Assembly (NCBI GenBank): GCA_000317655.1
Contig: CP003940.1
Span: forward strand, 1,240,001 to 1,304,000
DNA: 64,000 bases
Source: Cyanobacterium stanieri PCC 7202
GTDB taxonomy: Bacteria > Cyanobacteriota > Cyanobacteriia > Cyanobacteriales > Cyanobacteriaceae
Direction of reading: 5' to 3'
In this document: in pieces, positions 1 to 8,947 of the stretch
Layout: each line of letters opens with the position of its first letter
How positions within the stretch are numbered: position 1 is the first letter of the stretch
Notes under the pieces: generated by a model
Told to the model about the DNA's origin: nothing
Databases searched by the model: none
What the model saw: only the letters and a program-made list of their open reading frames with translations
Made by a program: the position numbers and the translations under genes

Positions 1-961
1 GAGGTTGTGGGCGGCGGCTAGTGGCTTGGTTCTCAATATCTGCGTTATTTGGTGCTGTGACGGTGGGAGAACCATTACCATTGGTAGTGGGGCGATTATT
101 TTGAGTCAGAGAATTTCTAAGGTTGTTTCTATCCCCTGATTGATTATTGAGGGAGTTAGGAGTACGAGAATTATTGTTGGTAATTCTGCCACTCGAGATT
201 TGTTGCTCATTATCAAAAAAGGTCGGTCTTTGGTCAGAATTAGCTTCATTACTCATTACTCGGGAGGATGAACCGATGGAGTTACGAAGAGTATTATTTG
301 AATTATTGTTTTCTAAAGATTGCACTCTTTGGTTTGAATTATTGTTGGTAATTCTGCCGCTTGAGATTTGTTGCTCATTATCAAAAAAAGTCGGTCTTTG
401 GTCAGAATTAGCTTCATTACTCATTACTCGGGAGGATGAACCGATGGAGTTGCGAAGAGTATTATTTGAATTATTGTTTTCTAAAGGTTGTACTGATGAG
501 GAAGTAGTGGGGTTCGTTTCGGGGGTAACTTCTGGGTTAACAGCAACAGAATTTTCTTGAGGTTGAGTAGTTTCTGGGGGTGGGGTGGGGGATTCTTGTT
601 GCTGATTTACAGGGGTTGGAGGCTGAACGGGTTCAACGACCGTAGGTGTTGGCTGAACGGGACTTACAGGAGTGGGGGTATTTTGAACGGGATTTACGGG
701 GGTTGGATTGGATGATGTGGTAGTAGTGGGGGAAGGTTCAGATTCTTGTGAGGGATTGGTTTCTGGTCTGTCTTTTTGAACCAAAATGAGTTCGATGGGT
801 TTTGCTTCTTCTTTGGTAATGGGGTTGGGTTGATTGGCAACGATGATCAACAAAACTCCATGAAGGGCGATGGAGCTAAATATTCCGAAGGTTACTAATT
901 TTTTTGTTTTTTCTGTTTCTTTTTGTCTTTGTTCTAAACACGAGGAGGAGGAGTAGGTCAT
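1..961 (-). CDS. TonB-like energy-transducing protein, C-terminus outside window
   Basis: Reading the minus strand from the ATG at 961 gives an open frame to the window edge (320 codons, no stop). The protein has a short cytoplasmic head rich in Ser, Lys and Glu, then one membrane segment (about residues 28-46, FGIFSSIALHGVLLIIVAN), then a long Pro/Thr/Gln-rich stretch with PTPV and PVQP motifs, then Asn/Ser-rich sequence. A single N-terminal anchor followed by a Pro-rich periplasmic spacer is the usual plan of TonB, which couples ExbB/ExbD to outer-membrane receptors. The globular C-terminal domain that would prove it lies outside the window. The gene follows a BtuB-like receptor on the same strand, and exbB/exbD lie just beyond that receptor, which supports the call. 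The Asn-rich part contains two nearly identical 56-residue copies. A different Pro-rich surface protein remains possible. Confidence 0.75.
   Translation of the reverse strand, partial: MTYSSSSCLEQRQKETEKTKKLVTFGIFSSIALHGVLLIIVANQPNPITKEEAKPIELILVQKDRPETNPSQESEPSPTTTTSSNPTPVNPVQNTPTPVSPVQPTPTVVEPVQPPTPVNQQQESPTPPPETTQPQENSVAVNPEVTPETNPTTSSSVQPLENNNSNNTLRNSIGSSSRVMSNEANSDQRPTFFDNEQQISSGRITNNNSNQRVQSLENNNSNNTLRNSIGSSSRVMSNEANSDQRPTFFDNEQQISSGRITNNNSRTPNSLNNQSGDRNNLRNSLTQNNRPTTNGNGSPTVTAPNNADIENQATSRRPQP
168..494 (-). repeat. 168-bp in-frame tandem duplication in the TonB-like gene
   Basis: The block starting at 168 recurs at 336 with a period of exactly 168 bp (56 codons) and only a handful of substitutions. 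The second copy fades out near 494. Both copies encode a segment running from SLENNNSNN to SSGRITNNN. Near-identity and an exact codon multiple indicate a recent in-frame duplication that lengthens the periplasmic spacer. Confidence 0.9.
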
Positions 962-1093
962 GGTATTTTTGCAAATTAATTGCAGTTAAGATCGTAATAG
1001 TGCCATGGTTAAGATCTTAAATTAATCAATAATATTTTGCAACTATTATTTAACTGAATCTTGAGGTTATGTGAGGGGGGAAATTGGGGAGAT

Positions 1094-1110
1094 GGTGGGC
1101 AATGCCCACC
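1094..1110. repeat. Dispersed palindrome GGTGGGC-AAT-GCCCACC
   Basis: Perfect 7-bp arms with a 3-base loop lie between the unknown membrane gene and the TonB-like gene. The same palindrome occurs at 15298-15320 (arms extended to 10 bp), at 45286-45302 (loop TAT), and imperfectly near 18139-18156. It may act as an mRNA hairpin within the operon. Confidence 0.8.
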
Positions 1111-1117
1111 CTACAAG

Positions 1118-1711
1118 TTATTTTGTTGATTTGGGGGAAAATTTGAGTTTTTGAGCGATAAAGAGGTTATGTAATAAGGTTAGGGCAACTGTCCAGAGGG
1201 CATTGATATAAAATACTTGCCATAATACGGGGACGTTGAAGCCGTGTAAGCCTCCCAAGACGACTCCACCAAGCCAAATCATTGCTTGATAAGCAATGTA
1301 ACCGATGACAAGAATTAAGACAATGGCGCAAAGATATTGACGAAAGTTTTTGCTTTGTCTCTCAAATTGTAATAAACCAAAGATAGTGGCTAATAATCCC
1401 CCTAATAAAATAACAATGCCCCATGCAAAGGTGCTAAAGTCGAGGGGATAGTCTCTCATGGTGAACCCGATAATTTGATTTACTAACCAGATGAGGGAAA
1501 TGGTAGTGATAGCTTTGGATTTTGGTAAAGTTTTAGAGGCGATCGCACCGAAGCCCACTAAAGGTAAAGCACAGGTAAACACCACATTGCTAAAACTACC
1601 CAAAGCCAGAAGAGTTATAAACCAAATACGGCTATTATTGACTGTTATTTGACCGTTTACCCAATTAAGGTGACGGGAATTGGTAGGAAACTTAGAAACT
1701 GAAATCGTCAT
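1118..1711 (-). CDS. Unknown polytopic membrane protein in the B12-riboswitch Ton operon
   Basis: I do not recognise a family. The 197 residues contain about five hydrophobic helices (roughly residues 28-57, 69-88, 94-114, 125-150 and 162-187). There is a short polar N-terminus and a basic C-terminus ending in KLKFSPKSTK. It starts 45 bp after the [2Fe-2S] protein gene on the same strand, downstream of the riboswitch-controlled receptor, so it is probably co-transcribed. By context it could be an inner-membrane partner for corrinoid or metal handling, since no ABC permease for B12 is visible nearby. That role is inference from position only. Confidence 0.7.
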   Translation of the reverse strand: MTISVSKFPTNSRHLNWVNGQITVNNSRIWFITLLALGSFSNVVFTCALPLVGFGAIASKTLPKSKAITTISLIWLVNQIIGFTMRDYPLDFSTFAWGIVILLGGLLATIFGLLQFERQSKNFRQYLCAIVLILVIGYIAYQAMIWLGGVVLGGLHGFNVPVLWQVFYINALWTVALTLLHNLFIAQKLKFSPKSTK

Positions 1712-1756
1712 GGTAAATACCTCATTAAATAATATTTATTTAGGTTGATAAAACCC

Positions 1757-2632
1757 CTAATGGGGACTAGGGGGATAAAGATGATTAGTGATTTTTTCAC
1801 CACCCACCACATGCTTCTGGACAATATCCTTGGCTACTTCGGGAGTAACTCGGGTGTACCAAGTTTTATCCCCCGAATAAAAAACCACAGGCCCCATTTT
1901 GCATACCTCTAAACAACCTGAAGTGATCACATGAACATCAAGATTTTCTTTTGTCACTTCCTGTTGTAGAGTATCCACAATAGGTTGCCAATTTTGGCTA
2001 GGATAACAACGTCCTGAACGGCATACCGCCAAATAAGGAGCTTTGAGGGGATTACTAGGATAAGGAATGGGTTTTTTGCCTAGTACATAAATATCCCGCA
2101 ACTGCTCATATAAACTCAGTTTTGTTAAATCTGGCTTGTGTTCGGGTAATAAATTTTCGTTTTCATCCACGAAAGGATTGGGAAAAAATATATTCATCAT
2201 CTTTTCCCCTGCACCATTCCAAAACTGAATACCCCAACTTCTAGGTTCGTTTTTTTCATTAAAACGACGATAAAAAGAAGCTCTATGAATAATTCTTTGC
2301 TGACGAAGGGATAAAGGGGTTTTTTCCTCCGGGCCTCCTCCATGTTCTTCTAAACAAAGATGTAAATGCCATGAATCGGTAACTACGGTTAAATAACCAT
2401 CATAGAGAATACATATTTTCGGGGGTTTGGTAAATTCTAATTCTAATACGCTACCCTCTACCACATGACCTACTTGGGTTTGATGCCAATTTTTTTGAAA
2501 CAGAGTATGTAGTAAACAACTGAGGGTGTCAATGTCGCAGGGAATATCCTCATATTCCATTACGCCCCCTGTGATCAGATGCTCTTTGATAGTTTGATTT
2601 AATGGTGTTACCCAAGGATTAAATTTGTTCAT
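1757..2632 (-). CDS. Thioredoxin-like [2Fe-2S] ferredoxin-domain protein
   Basis: The 291-residue protein has two parts. The first about 195 residues are a domain I do not recognise, with conserved-looking HLHLCLEEHGGG and SWGIQFWNG motifs. The last about 90 residues resemble a thioredoxin-like (Shethna-type) [2Fe-2S] ferredoxin. The putative cluster cysteines lie in AVCRSGRCYPSQ and SGCLEVCKMGP, followed by VVFYSGDKTWYTRVTPE, which is typical of that fold. It starts about 10 bp after the receptor gene ends, so the two are almost certainly in one transcript under the cobalamin riboswitch. A redox step on an imported corrinoid or metal is an attractive but unproven role. Confidence 0.75.
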   Translation of the reverse strand: MNKFNPWVTPLNQTIKEHLITGGVMEYEDIPCDIDTLSCLLHTLFQKNWHQTQVGHVVEGSVLELEFTKPPKICILYDGYLTVVTDSWHLHLCLEEHGGGPEEKTPLSLRQQRIIHRASFYRRFNEKNEPRSWGIQFWNGAGEKMMNIFFPNPFVDENENLLPEHKPDLTKLSLYEQLRDIYVLGKKPIPYPSNPLKAPYLAVCRSGRCYPSQNWQPIVDTLQQEVTKENLDVHVITSGCLEVCKMGPVVFYSGDKTWYTRVTPEVAKDIVQKHVVGGEKITNHLYPPSPH

Positions 2633-2641
2633 GGTTAATAG

Positions 2642-4687
2642 TTAAAAAGTTGCACTCAACCCGACTCGGAAATTTCTACCCAAGGCGGGGAAACCGGGAA
2701 ACTGCTCATATTGTCGATCAAATATATTATCGATCGCCCCGGTAAAATTCACATTACCCGATAGGGGGATACGAGTTTTAAAATCCATGGTGGTGTATCC
2801 GGGGAGGGATTCGGTATTAGCGTTATCCACAAAGTAACTATTGAGGTTACTAAGAATAAGAGCTAAATAAATATTTCTTTCATAGGCAATACCCACATTA
2901 AGACGATTTGCACCCCTAAAACTGAGTTGATTTCCTTCGATGGCGGGGTTATTATCCCGAAGAATGCGAGGATTGTTGAGGGTGTAGTTGGCAAAGCCGA
3001 AGATATTGGGCGCTATTTGAACATTCAAATCAGCTTCTAACCCTGTGGTTCTGATTTCACCGATGTTGGAGTAGGTGCTAGGGTTGCCAAATTCAAAATT
3101 GATCAGGTTATCAATGCGATTACTAAAAAAAGTTAGTCGTAATAAACCCCTATTACCCAACTGTTGATCGATGCCTATATCAAAACTATTGCCCCTTTCT
3201 GGTTTCAACTCAGGATTACCCACCACATTAAAAGCTCCCAAACCTTCTAGGTTAAGAACCTGGGGCGCTCGAAAACTTCTGCCATAATTGGCTCGAAGGG
3301 TAGTCTGGGGGGTGATATGATACCTTGCGCCCACACTAGGAGAAGTAAAAGAACCATTGACCAAACTATTAAAATCTTGTCTGAGTCCGAGATTAAGGTT
3401 AAATTGGGGGCTAAAATCCACTGCATAACTAGCAAAAATAGCCTGTTGTGCGATGTTGCCATCGTAGTTAAGGGTACTGAGGTTGTTGTTGATGGTGGTG
3501 TTGTCTGCCCTGGTGTTGCGGTAGTCAAAACCATAGGTAATGTTTTGGGTGGGGGTAATCTGCCAGTTGTGTTGTACCTGTAATCCCAAGGCTCGACGAT
3601 TAACTTGATCTTCTCCCCCAAAAGGTGTTGGGTTGTTGAAATTGTAGTCGAGGAAGTCTCCATATATTCTGGTGGTGAGCAGGGAGTCTTCACCCTCTCC
3701 TAGTTTGGAGGCTAGGGTGAGATCTAGTAATACCTCGTTGGTGGATTGCCTAGCAAGGGGGGTAAGGCTATTAAATGCCCCTGTGCTGTTGGGAATAGGG
3801 ATACCCCCTGCCACTCCAAAATCTTTATTTAGATAAAGGGCGTTGAAGGTAAGATTATGGCGATCGCCCATATTACCAGCTAACTGCACATTGAAGTTGT
3901 TATAAAGTACATCGGCATTTTCCCTTTGAGATTGTAAGCCGATGCGATCGATACGGAAAGGAAAGTTATTATCAGACTGGGTTCTGGTATATCCCACCGC
4001 CCAACTAACGCCGTTGGTTTCCCCCCGACTACTAATGGCTTGTTCATTCAAGCCAAAACTACCCACATTCGCCCTTACGCTCACTTGAGGAGTTTCCCCC
4101 GTACCCCTACGACTGACAATATTAATCACCCCCCCAAGGGCATCGGAACCATAAAGGGTAGAACTTCCCCCCGGTAATAGTTCAATGCGTTCGATGTTAT
4201 CAGTGGTAAAGTTGGATAGATCAAAACCCCCGAAAAAACCCACATCATTAATAGGTCTTCCATCCAATAAAATCAATACTTGAGCCGAATTGCCACCCCT
4301 GATAATTTGCCCACTCTGGGCGCCTAGTTGTCCCCCACTTGTTCCATCACTGAGAATGCCGGGTAAATATCTTAGGGCTTCTTGAACTGTTCTGGCCCCC
4401 TGTGCCTCCATTTGTTCTCGATTAATGACATACACAGGACGACTAGAATCCCTCACCGTGGCTTCGCGCCTAAAAGGGGCAAAAACAGGCTGGTTAAGGA
4501 TTTGATCTGTAATGATAATGAAAATTTCTTGCTCTTCTTCTTCGGTCAAATTTTGTTCAACCTCTGGCTCTTCTTTTGGTTGAGCGAACACTGGAAAATT
4601 ATGACCAAAAAGGACATTAACTACCAATAAAGGCGATGCCCAATAAAGACTTTTGCTCGGCAAAAGCCCCCAATATTTATTTTTCAT
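2642..4687 (-). CDS. btuB: TonB-dependent outer-membrane receptor, BtuB-like (probable corrinoid receptor)
   Basis: The product is a 681-residue outer-membrane beta-barrel receptor. A signal peptide (MKNKYWGLLP to about NFPVFA) is followed by an acidic stretch, a plug domain (PVYVINREQM, GQIIRGGNSAQVLILLDG, IERIELLPGGSSTLYGSDA, GGVINIV) and a long barrel ending in the terminal Phe expected for barrel assembly. The frame is open to an ATG at 4798, but that ATG lies inside the riboswitch. The ATG at 4687 gives a clean signal peptide and has GAGG seven bases upstream, so I chose it. B12-riboswitch control, exbB/exbD alongside and a TonB-like gene downstream support BtuB-type corrinoid uptake. 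Another substrate such as cobalt chelates or siderophores cannot be excluded from sequence. Confidence 0.85.
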   Translation of the reverse strand: MKNKYWGLLPSKSLYWASPLLVVNVLFGHNFPVFAQPKEEPEVEQNLTEEEEQEIFIIITDQILNQPVFAPFRREATVRDSSRPVYVINREQMEAQGARTVQEALRYLPGILSDGTSGGQLGAQSGQIIRGGNSAQVLILLDGRPINDVGFFGGFDLSNFTTDNIERIELLPGGSSTLYGSDALGGVINIVSRRGTGETPQVSVRANVGSFGLNEQAISSRGETNGVSWAVGYTRTQSDNNFPFRIDRIGLQSQRENADVLYNNFNVQLAGNMGDRHNLTFNALYLNKDFGVAGGIPIPNSTGAFNSLTPLARQSTNEVLLDLTLASKLGEGEDSLLTTRIYGDFLDYNFNNPTPFGGEDQVNRRALGLQVQHNWQITPTQNITYGFDYRNTRADNTTINNNLSTLNYDGNIAQQAIFASYAVDFSPQFNLNLGLRQDFNSLVNGSFTSPSVGARYHITPQTTLRANYGRSFRAPQVLNLEGLGAFNVVGNPELKPERGNSFDIGIDQQLGNRGLLRLTFFSNRIDNLINFEFGNPSTYSNIGEIRTTGLEADLNVQIAPNIFGFANYTLNNPRILRDNNPAIEGNQLSFRGANRLNVGIAYERNIYLALILSNLNSYFVDNANTESLPGYTTMDFKTRIPLSGNVNFTGAIDNIFDRQYEQFPGFPALGRNFRVGLSATF

Positions 4688-4728
4688 CCATACCTCGCAG
4701 ATGATTTTGTTATGTGTATATGTTTTTT

Positions 4729-4845
4729 GGCGGGCATCCTGACTAAAAGGCTGATATTGCCTTATCACAGTTGCGGGACAGCGTTGGATTTTCACCAAAT
4801 CTTTCCCCGTTACCTCTAATGGCTGATCCCCATTAGAACCAAATT
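4729..4845 (-). promoter_or_regulatory. Cobalamin (B12) riboswitch in the receptor leader
   Basis: On the minus strand the leader carries the conserved B12-element blocks in order: GGGGAAAG, GGTGAAAATCC, GCTGTCCCGCAACTGT, then AGTCAGGATGCCCGCC. These match the classical B12-box core. It lies between a good promoter (-10 at about 4865) and the receptor ATG at 4687, leaving about 40 bases that include the GAGG ribosome-binding site. The likely logic is adenosylcobalamin-dependent repression of receptor translation or of transcription read-through. The exact ligand is not visible, and many cyanobacteria make pseudocobalamin. Confidence 0.93.
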
Positions 4846-4862
4846 TTATTTAATAGTCATTT

Positions 4863-4891
4863 ACAATATCCTGATAGTGGTATTTTGTCAA
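4863..4891 (-). promoter_or_regulatory. Promoter of the riboswitch-Ton operon
   Basis: On the minus strand a consensus -35 TTGACA (4886-4891) is separated by 17 bases from a -10 TATTGT (4863-4868). The predicted start near 4856 would place the whole riboswitch in the leader. Confidence 0.7.
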
Positions 4892-5010
4892 ATATTTTCT
4901 TAATAGTATAAAAGATCTTATTGCCATATCTTGTATATAAATGATCCTTTTTGTTATATTATATTTCTGAAAGTAATTAATAACTATTTGCAACTAGCTT
5001 CAGTAATTAA

Positions 5011-5658
5011 ATGTTTCCTAGTAATCTATTAAGTATGGGGGGAGTGGTAACGATACCGTTATTCGCTTTCTCTTTGGTAACGGTGGCTTTGATCGTCGAG
5101 AGGTTTTGGTTTTGGACAAGGGTTAAGTCGAGGGAAAAGCCTTTAATTGTTGAGGTGCTGAAAATTTATCGTTCTGATTGTGTAACGGCGATCGCCCGTT
5201 TACGTAAAAATATAGACTTACCCATAGCCCGAATTTTTTTGGAAGCATTGGAACTAGAGGAGGCAAATTCTACGGAGTTTCGCCTTGCTTTGGAAACCGC
5301 AACCCAGGCCGAGTTACCTTTGTTAAAACGATTCAACACTTTTTTTCAAACCGTAATCACCGTCGCCCCGCTTTTGGGTTTATTAGGTACAATTTTGGGT
5401 TTAATTCAGTCTTTCGCTTCCCTTGATTTGGGTAATGCGGGGGGAACAAACACCGCAGGAGTAACGGGGGGGATTAGTGAAGCCCTTGTATCAACGGTAA
5501 TGGGATTGGTAGTGGCGATCGCAACGTTAATTTTTGCCAATGTTTTCCGTTCTTTCTATCTACGTCAAATCGCCTTGATCCAAGAATATGGGGGACAATT
5601 AGAGCTTTTATATCGTCGTCTATACGAAAAAGGAGAAAAACCCTATGCGAATACATGA
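5011..5658 (+). CDS. exbB: ExbB/TolQ/MotA-family proton channel subunit
   Basis: The 215-residue protein has the ExbB plan of one early membrane helix (about 10-32), a cytoplasmic loop and two C-terminal helices (about 115-140 and 155-182). It contains VAPLLGLLGTILGLIQSF and EALVSTVMGLVVAI, the conserved family signatures. With ExbD it uses the proton gradient to energise TonB. It is divergent from the receptor operon across a roughly 320-bp gap and overlaps exbD by 14 bp, so the two are translationally coupled. A second possible start (Met9) would lose eight residues. No strong Shine-Dalgarno is visible. Confidence 0.92.
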   Translation: MFPSNLLSMGGVVTIPLFAFSLVTVALIVERFWFWTRVKSREKPLIVEVLKIYRSDCVTAIARLRKNIDLPIARIFLEALELEEANSTEFRLALETATQAELPLLKRFNTFFQTVITVAPLLGLLGTILGLIQSFASLDLGNAGGTNTAGVTGGISEALVSTVMGLVVAIATLIFANVFRSFYLRQIALIQEYGGQLELLYRRLYEKGEKPYANT

Positions 5659-6052
5659 AGAAGAGAATGAGGTGCAAGGAGAGATTAATATTGTGCCGAT
5701 GATTGATGCTATTTTTTCTATTTTGGCATTTTTTATCATCTCCAGTCTAACTCTTGTTCGTTCCCAAGGATTGCCTGTTAATCTTCCCTCTGCCCAAACT
5801 TCTCAGGTCAACGAACGGGAAGAAATCAATATCACAGTCCAAGATAATGGCCGTGTTTTCCTTGATGGACAAGCCATTACGGTGGAAACCATTGCGACTC
5901 AGGTTAGCAGTTTGATTCCTGAAAATCAACAGGCGATGGTCATTATCAACGCTGATGAAAGTGTCTCCCATGGCATTGTCGTATCAGTAATGGATCAACT
6001 TAGACAGGTAGAAGGGGCAACCTTGGCGATCGCCACTGAGTCTCCCCAGTAG
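5645..6052 (+). CDS. exbD: ExbD/TolR-family biopolymer transport protein
   Basis: The 135-residue protein has a short acidic cytoplasmic head, one membrane helix (about 17-40) and a periplasmic domain of about 90 residues, the ExbD length and plan. The conserved membrane Asp is present (Asp21 in VPMIDAIFSI). The start overlaps the end of exbB by 14 bp. It is the partner of ExbB in powering the TonB-dependent receptor across the divergent promoter region. Confidence 0.92.
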   Translation: MRIHEEENEVQGEINIVPMIDAIFSILAFFIISSLTLVRSQGLPVNLPSAQTSQVNEREEINITVQDNGRVFLDGQAITVETIATQVSSLIPENQQAMVIINADESVSHGIVVSVMDQLRQVEGATLAIATESPQ

Positions 6053-6134
6053 CGGATCAAATAATCTCAATTTCATTATTTATCTTTAAAACTTTATAAT
6101 TGTTAATATAACTTAATAAAAATGAATATAAAGT

Positions 6135-7022
6135 ATGGAAGTTTTAAGCAAATCAATTCACGATGTGCCTTCCTTGCCCGGAGATTATTGGCAGTGGCGA
6201 GGGGAAAAAATTTATTATGTCAAAGCAGGATTGGAAAATCCTACCAAGCCCCCCTTATTATTGGTGCATGGTTTTGGGGCTTCCACAGATCATTGGCGTA
6301 AAAATATTCATATACTAAAAGAAAATTACCAAGTATGGGCGATCGACTTACTAGGTTTTGGGCGCTCAGGTAAGCCTCCATGGGAGTATAACGGCATCCT
6401 CTGGCGAGAACAATTAAACGACTTCATCCAAGCAAACATCGGACAAAAAACCATCCTTGCAGGAAACTCCCTCGGTGGTTATGGGTCCCTCTGTACCGCT
6501 TCCCAATTTCCTGACAGTGTAGCAGGATTAATCTTAATCAACAGTGCGGGCCCTTTTTCCGATGCCAAGAAGAAAAACCCCACCATCACCCAAAAAATCA
6601 GTGGTTTTGTTCTACGTCAATCATGGGTCACATATTTTCTATTCCAACGCCTAAGAAATAAAAAAAATATTCGTAAAACCCTTGAAAAAGTATATTTAGA
6701 CAATACAGCGATTACCGAGCAATTGATCGAAGATATTTACCGTCCATCTTGCGATGAGGGTGCATTACAAGTATTTGCATCAGTATTTAAAAACCCTGAA
6801 GGAGACAAAATAGATCAACTCCTAGAACAACTACAATGTCCTTTGATGACCATTTGGGGAGAAGCAGATCCCTGGATGAGAACCAAAGAAAGGGGAGCTA
6901 AATTCAAACAGTTTTGCCCTAATCTTACAGAACATTACCTCAATGCAGGACATTGTCCCCATGATGAAGCCCCAGAGGAAGTAAGTCAAATTATTAAAGA
7001 TTGGATCGAAAAATGTTTGTAA
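6135..7022 (+). CDS. Alpha/beta-fold hydrolase
   Basis: This is a 295-residue single-domain hydrolase. The oxyanion-hole HG motif is in LLVHGFGAS, the nucleophile elbow is GNSLGG (Ser112), the acid is likely the Asp in IWGEADPW and the base is the His in NAGHCPHDE. No signal peptide is seen. It resembles cyanobacterial haloalkane-dehalogenase-like or lipase-like hydrolases, but the substrate is unknown. A paralogue with the same GNSxG elbow lies at 22201-23115 and a more distant one (GHSLGG) at 36621-37505. It stands alone, about 80 bp after exbD and about 100 bp before ilvB. Confidence 0.88.
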   Translation: MEVLSKSIHDVPSLPGDYWQWRGEKIYYVKAGLENPTKPPLLLVHGFGASTDHWRKNIHILKENYQVWAIDLLGFGRSGKPPWEYNGILWREQLNDFIQANIGQKTILAGNSLGGYGSLCTASQFPDSVAGLILINSAGPFSDAKKKNPTITQKISGFVLRQSWVTYFLFQRLRNKKNIRKTLEKVYLDNTAITEQLIEDIYRPSCDEGALQVFASVFKNPEGDKIDQLLEQLQCPLMTIWGEADPWMRTKERGAKFKQFCPNLTEHYLNAGHCPHDEAPEEVSQIIKDWIEKCL

Positions 7023-7118
7023 AATGTAACAAATAAACAAAAACCTCTTACAAGATACCCCTGGGGGCTATAGAATAGTAAGGATAGAGATAATTGCCGA
7101 TGAAATAAATAAACTTAT

Positions 7119-8897
7119 ATGGTAGCTTCTAATTTTTCCCCAGTAAAACTGTCCCCAGATGCAGCTTCAGTTAAGAAAACTGGAGCTTTCGCACTTATGG
7201 ATAGCCTTCGCCGTCATGGTGTGGAGTATATTTTCGGTTATCCGGGGGGAGCTATTTTACCTATCTATGATGAATTATATCGCTCCGAAGCTAGAGGAGA
7301 ATTAAAACATATTCTAGTGCGCCACGAGCAAGGGGCCTCCCACGCCGCCGATGGTTATGCGAGGGCGACGGGTAAAGTGGGAGTCTGTTTTGGTACTTCA
7401 GGGCCAGGTGCTACTAACCTCGTGACGGGCATCGCTACAGCCCACATGGACTCTATCCCCATGGTTATTATTACAGGTCAGGTACCCAGAGCCGCCATTG
7501 GTTCCGATGCTTTCCAAGAAACGGACATTTTTGGGATTACTTTACCCATCGTAAAACATTCCTATGTGGCTCGTCATGCCCGTGATATTGCTTGGATTAT
7601 TGCGGAGGCTTTCCATATCGCTAGTACGGGGCGCCCTGGTCCTGTGTTGGTTGATATTCCCAAGGATGTGGGTTTGGAGGAATGTGATTATGTGCCTGTG
7701 AATCCGGGGGATGTGAAGTTAGCTAGTTATCGCCCTACGGTGAAGGGTAATCCTCGCCAGATTAATGCCGCTATTGAGTTAATGACTCAGGCGAAAAAGC
7801 CTTTGTTATATGTGGGTGGTGGTGCTATTTTAGCCAATGCCCATGAGGAAATTAAGGCTTTGGCTCATCGTTTCCAAATTCCTGTTACTACTACTTTGAT
7901 GGGATTGGGTGCTTTTGATGAACATGATTCCCTTTCATTAAATATGTTGGGTATGCACGGTACCGCCTATGCTAACTTTGCGGTAACGGGTTGTGATTTG
8001 TTGATTGCGGTGGGTGCAAGGTTTGATGATAGGGTAACGGGTAAGTTGGATGAGTTTGCTTCCCGTGCGAAGGTGATTCATATTGATATTGATCCTGCGG
8101 AGGTGGGCAAAAATCGCCGTCCTGATGTGCCTATTGTGGGGGATGTGCGTCAGGTTTTAACTCAAATTTTGGATCGTCTGAAGGAGTTGGGTTTACCTGA
8201 AGAGACGATTACGCAAGATTGGTTGGCTCAAATCGATGGATGGAAACGGGATTATCCTTTGGAAGTGCCTCAACCTGAAGGTGCTTTATCTCCCCAAGAG
8301 GTAATTGTGGAAGTTGGTCGTCAGGCTCCTAATGCCTGTTATACTACGGATGTGGGACAACATCAGATGTGGTCGGCTCAATTCCTCAAAACTGGCCCCC
8401 GTCGTTGGATTTCTAGTGCTGGTTTGGGAACTATGGGTTATGGACTCCCTGCGGCGATGGGTGCAAAGGTGGCGCTGCCTGATGAGGAGGTTATCTGTAT
8501 TAGTGGAGATGCTAGTTTTCAGATGAACCTACAGGAGTTGGCTACTTTGGCTCAATACAATATTAAGGCGAAGATTGTCATCATTAATAATGGTTGGCAA
8601 GGTATGGTGCGCCAGTGGCAGGAAACTTTTTATGGTGAGCGTTATTCTTCTTCTAATATGTCTACTGGGATGCCTGATTTTCAGCTTTTGGCTCAGGCTT
8701 TCGGAGTTAAGGGTATTTTAGTAGAAGATCGTAGTCAGTTGCAAGGGGCGATCGCCCAGATGCTAGAACATGATGGCCCTGTATTGATGGATGTTCATGT
8801 TAAACGGGATGAAAACTGCTATCCTATGGTGGCCCCCGGTAAATGCAATGCAGAGATGTTGGGTTTACCTAAAGAAGCTCCCCAATTTGAGGAATAA
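7119..8897 (+). CDS. ilvB: Acetolactate synthase large subunit
   Basis: The 592-residue protein is a thiamine-diphosphate enzyme of the acetohydroxyacid synthase type, the first common step of valine, leucine and isoleucine synthesis. It shows the N-terminal Pyr domain with the catalytic Glu (Glu70 in [14 protein letters not shown]), the central FAD/nucleotide-like domain ([15 protein letters not shown]) and the C-terminal PP domain with the [12 protein letters not shown] to IINN motif near residues 463-490 that binds ThDP and magnesium. The length is normal. The small regulatory subunit is not in this window. A hairpin with a T-run follows directly, so it is probably monocistronic. Confidence 0.96.
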   Translation: MVASNFSPVKLSPDAASVKKTGAFALMDSLRRHGVEYIFGYPGGAILPIYDELYRSEARGELKHILVRHEQGASHAADGYARATGKVGVCFGTSGPGATNLVTGIATAHMDSIPMVIITGQVPRAAIGSDAFQETDIFGITLPIVKHSYVARHARDIAWIIAEAFHIASTGRPGPVLVDIPKDVGLEECDYVPVNPGDVKLASYRPTVKGNPRQINAAIELMTQAKKPLLYVGGGAILANAHEEIKALAHRFQIPVTTTLMGLGAFDEHDSLSLNMLGMHGTAYANFAVTGCDLLIAVGARFDDRVTGKLDEFASRAKVIHIDIDPAEVGKNRRPDVPIVGDVRQVLTQILDRLKELGLPEETITQDWLAQIDGWKRDYPLEVPQPEGALSPQEVIVEVGRQAPNACYTTDVGQHQMWSAQFLKTGPRRWISSAGLGTMGYGLPAAMGAKVALPDEEVICISGDASFQMNLQELATLAQYNIKAKIVIINNGWQGMVRQWQETFYGERYSSSNMSTGMPDFQLLAQAFGVKGILVEDRSQLQGAIAQMLEHDGPVLMDVHVKRDENCYPMVAPGKCNAEMLGLPKEAPQFEE

Positions 8898-8919
8898 TCT
8901 TGTCTAAGGATTAATATTT

Positions 8920-8947
8920 AGTCTCCCTATTATGGGGGACTTTTTTT
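8920..8947 (+). terminator. Rho-independent terminator after ilvB
   Basis: The stem AGTCTCCC / GGGGGACT (one G-T pair) with a six-base loop is followed by seven T residues, 23 bp after the ilvB stop. Confidence 0.85.

Noticed and set aside
147-560. Plus-strand 137-codon frame with repeated sequence
   Set aside because: It is the complement of the TonB-like gene, and its repeats mirror the 56-residue duplication.
3247-3693. Minus-strand frame within the receptor gene
   Set aside because: It is a different frame of the receptor coding region with low-complexity Thr/Pro/Leu content.
4688-4798. Extra N-terminal 37 residues of the receptor
   Set aside because: They overlap the riboswitch, lack signal-peptide features and have no Shine-Dalgarno; the ATG at 4687 is better.
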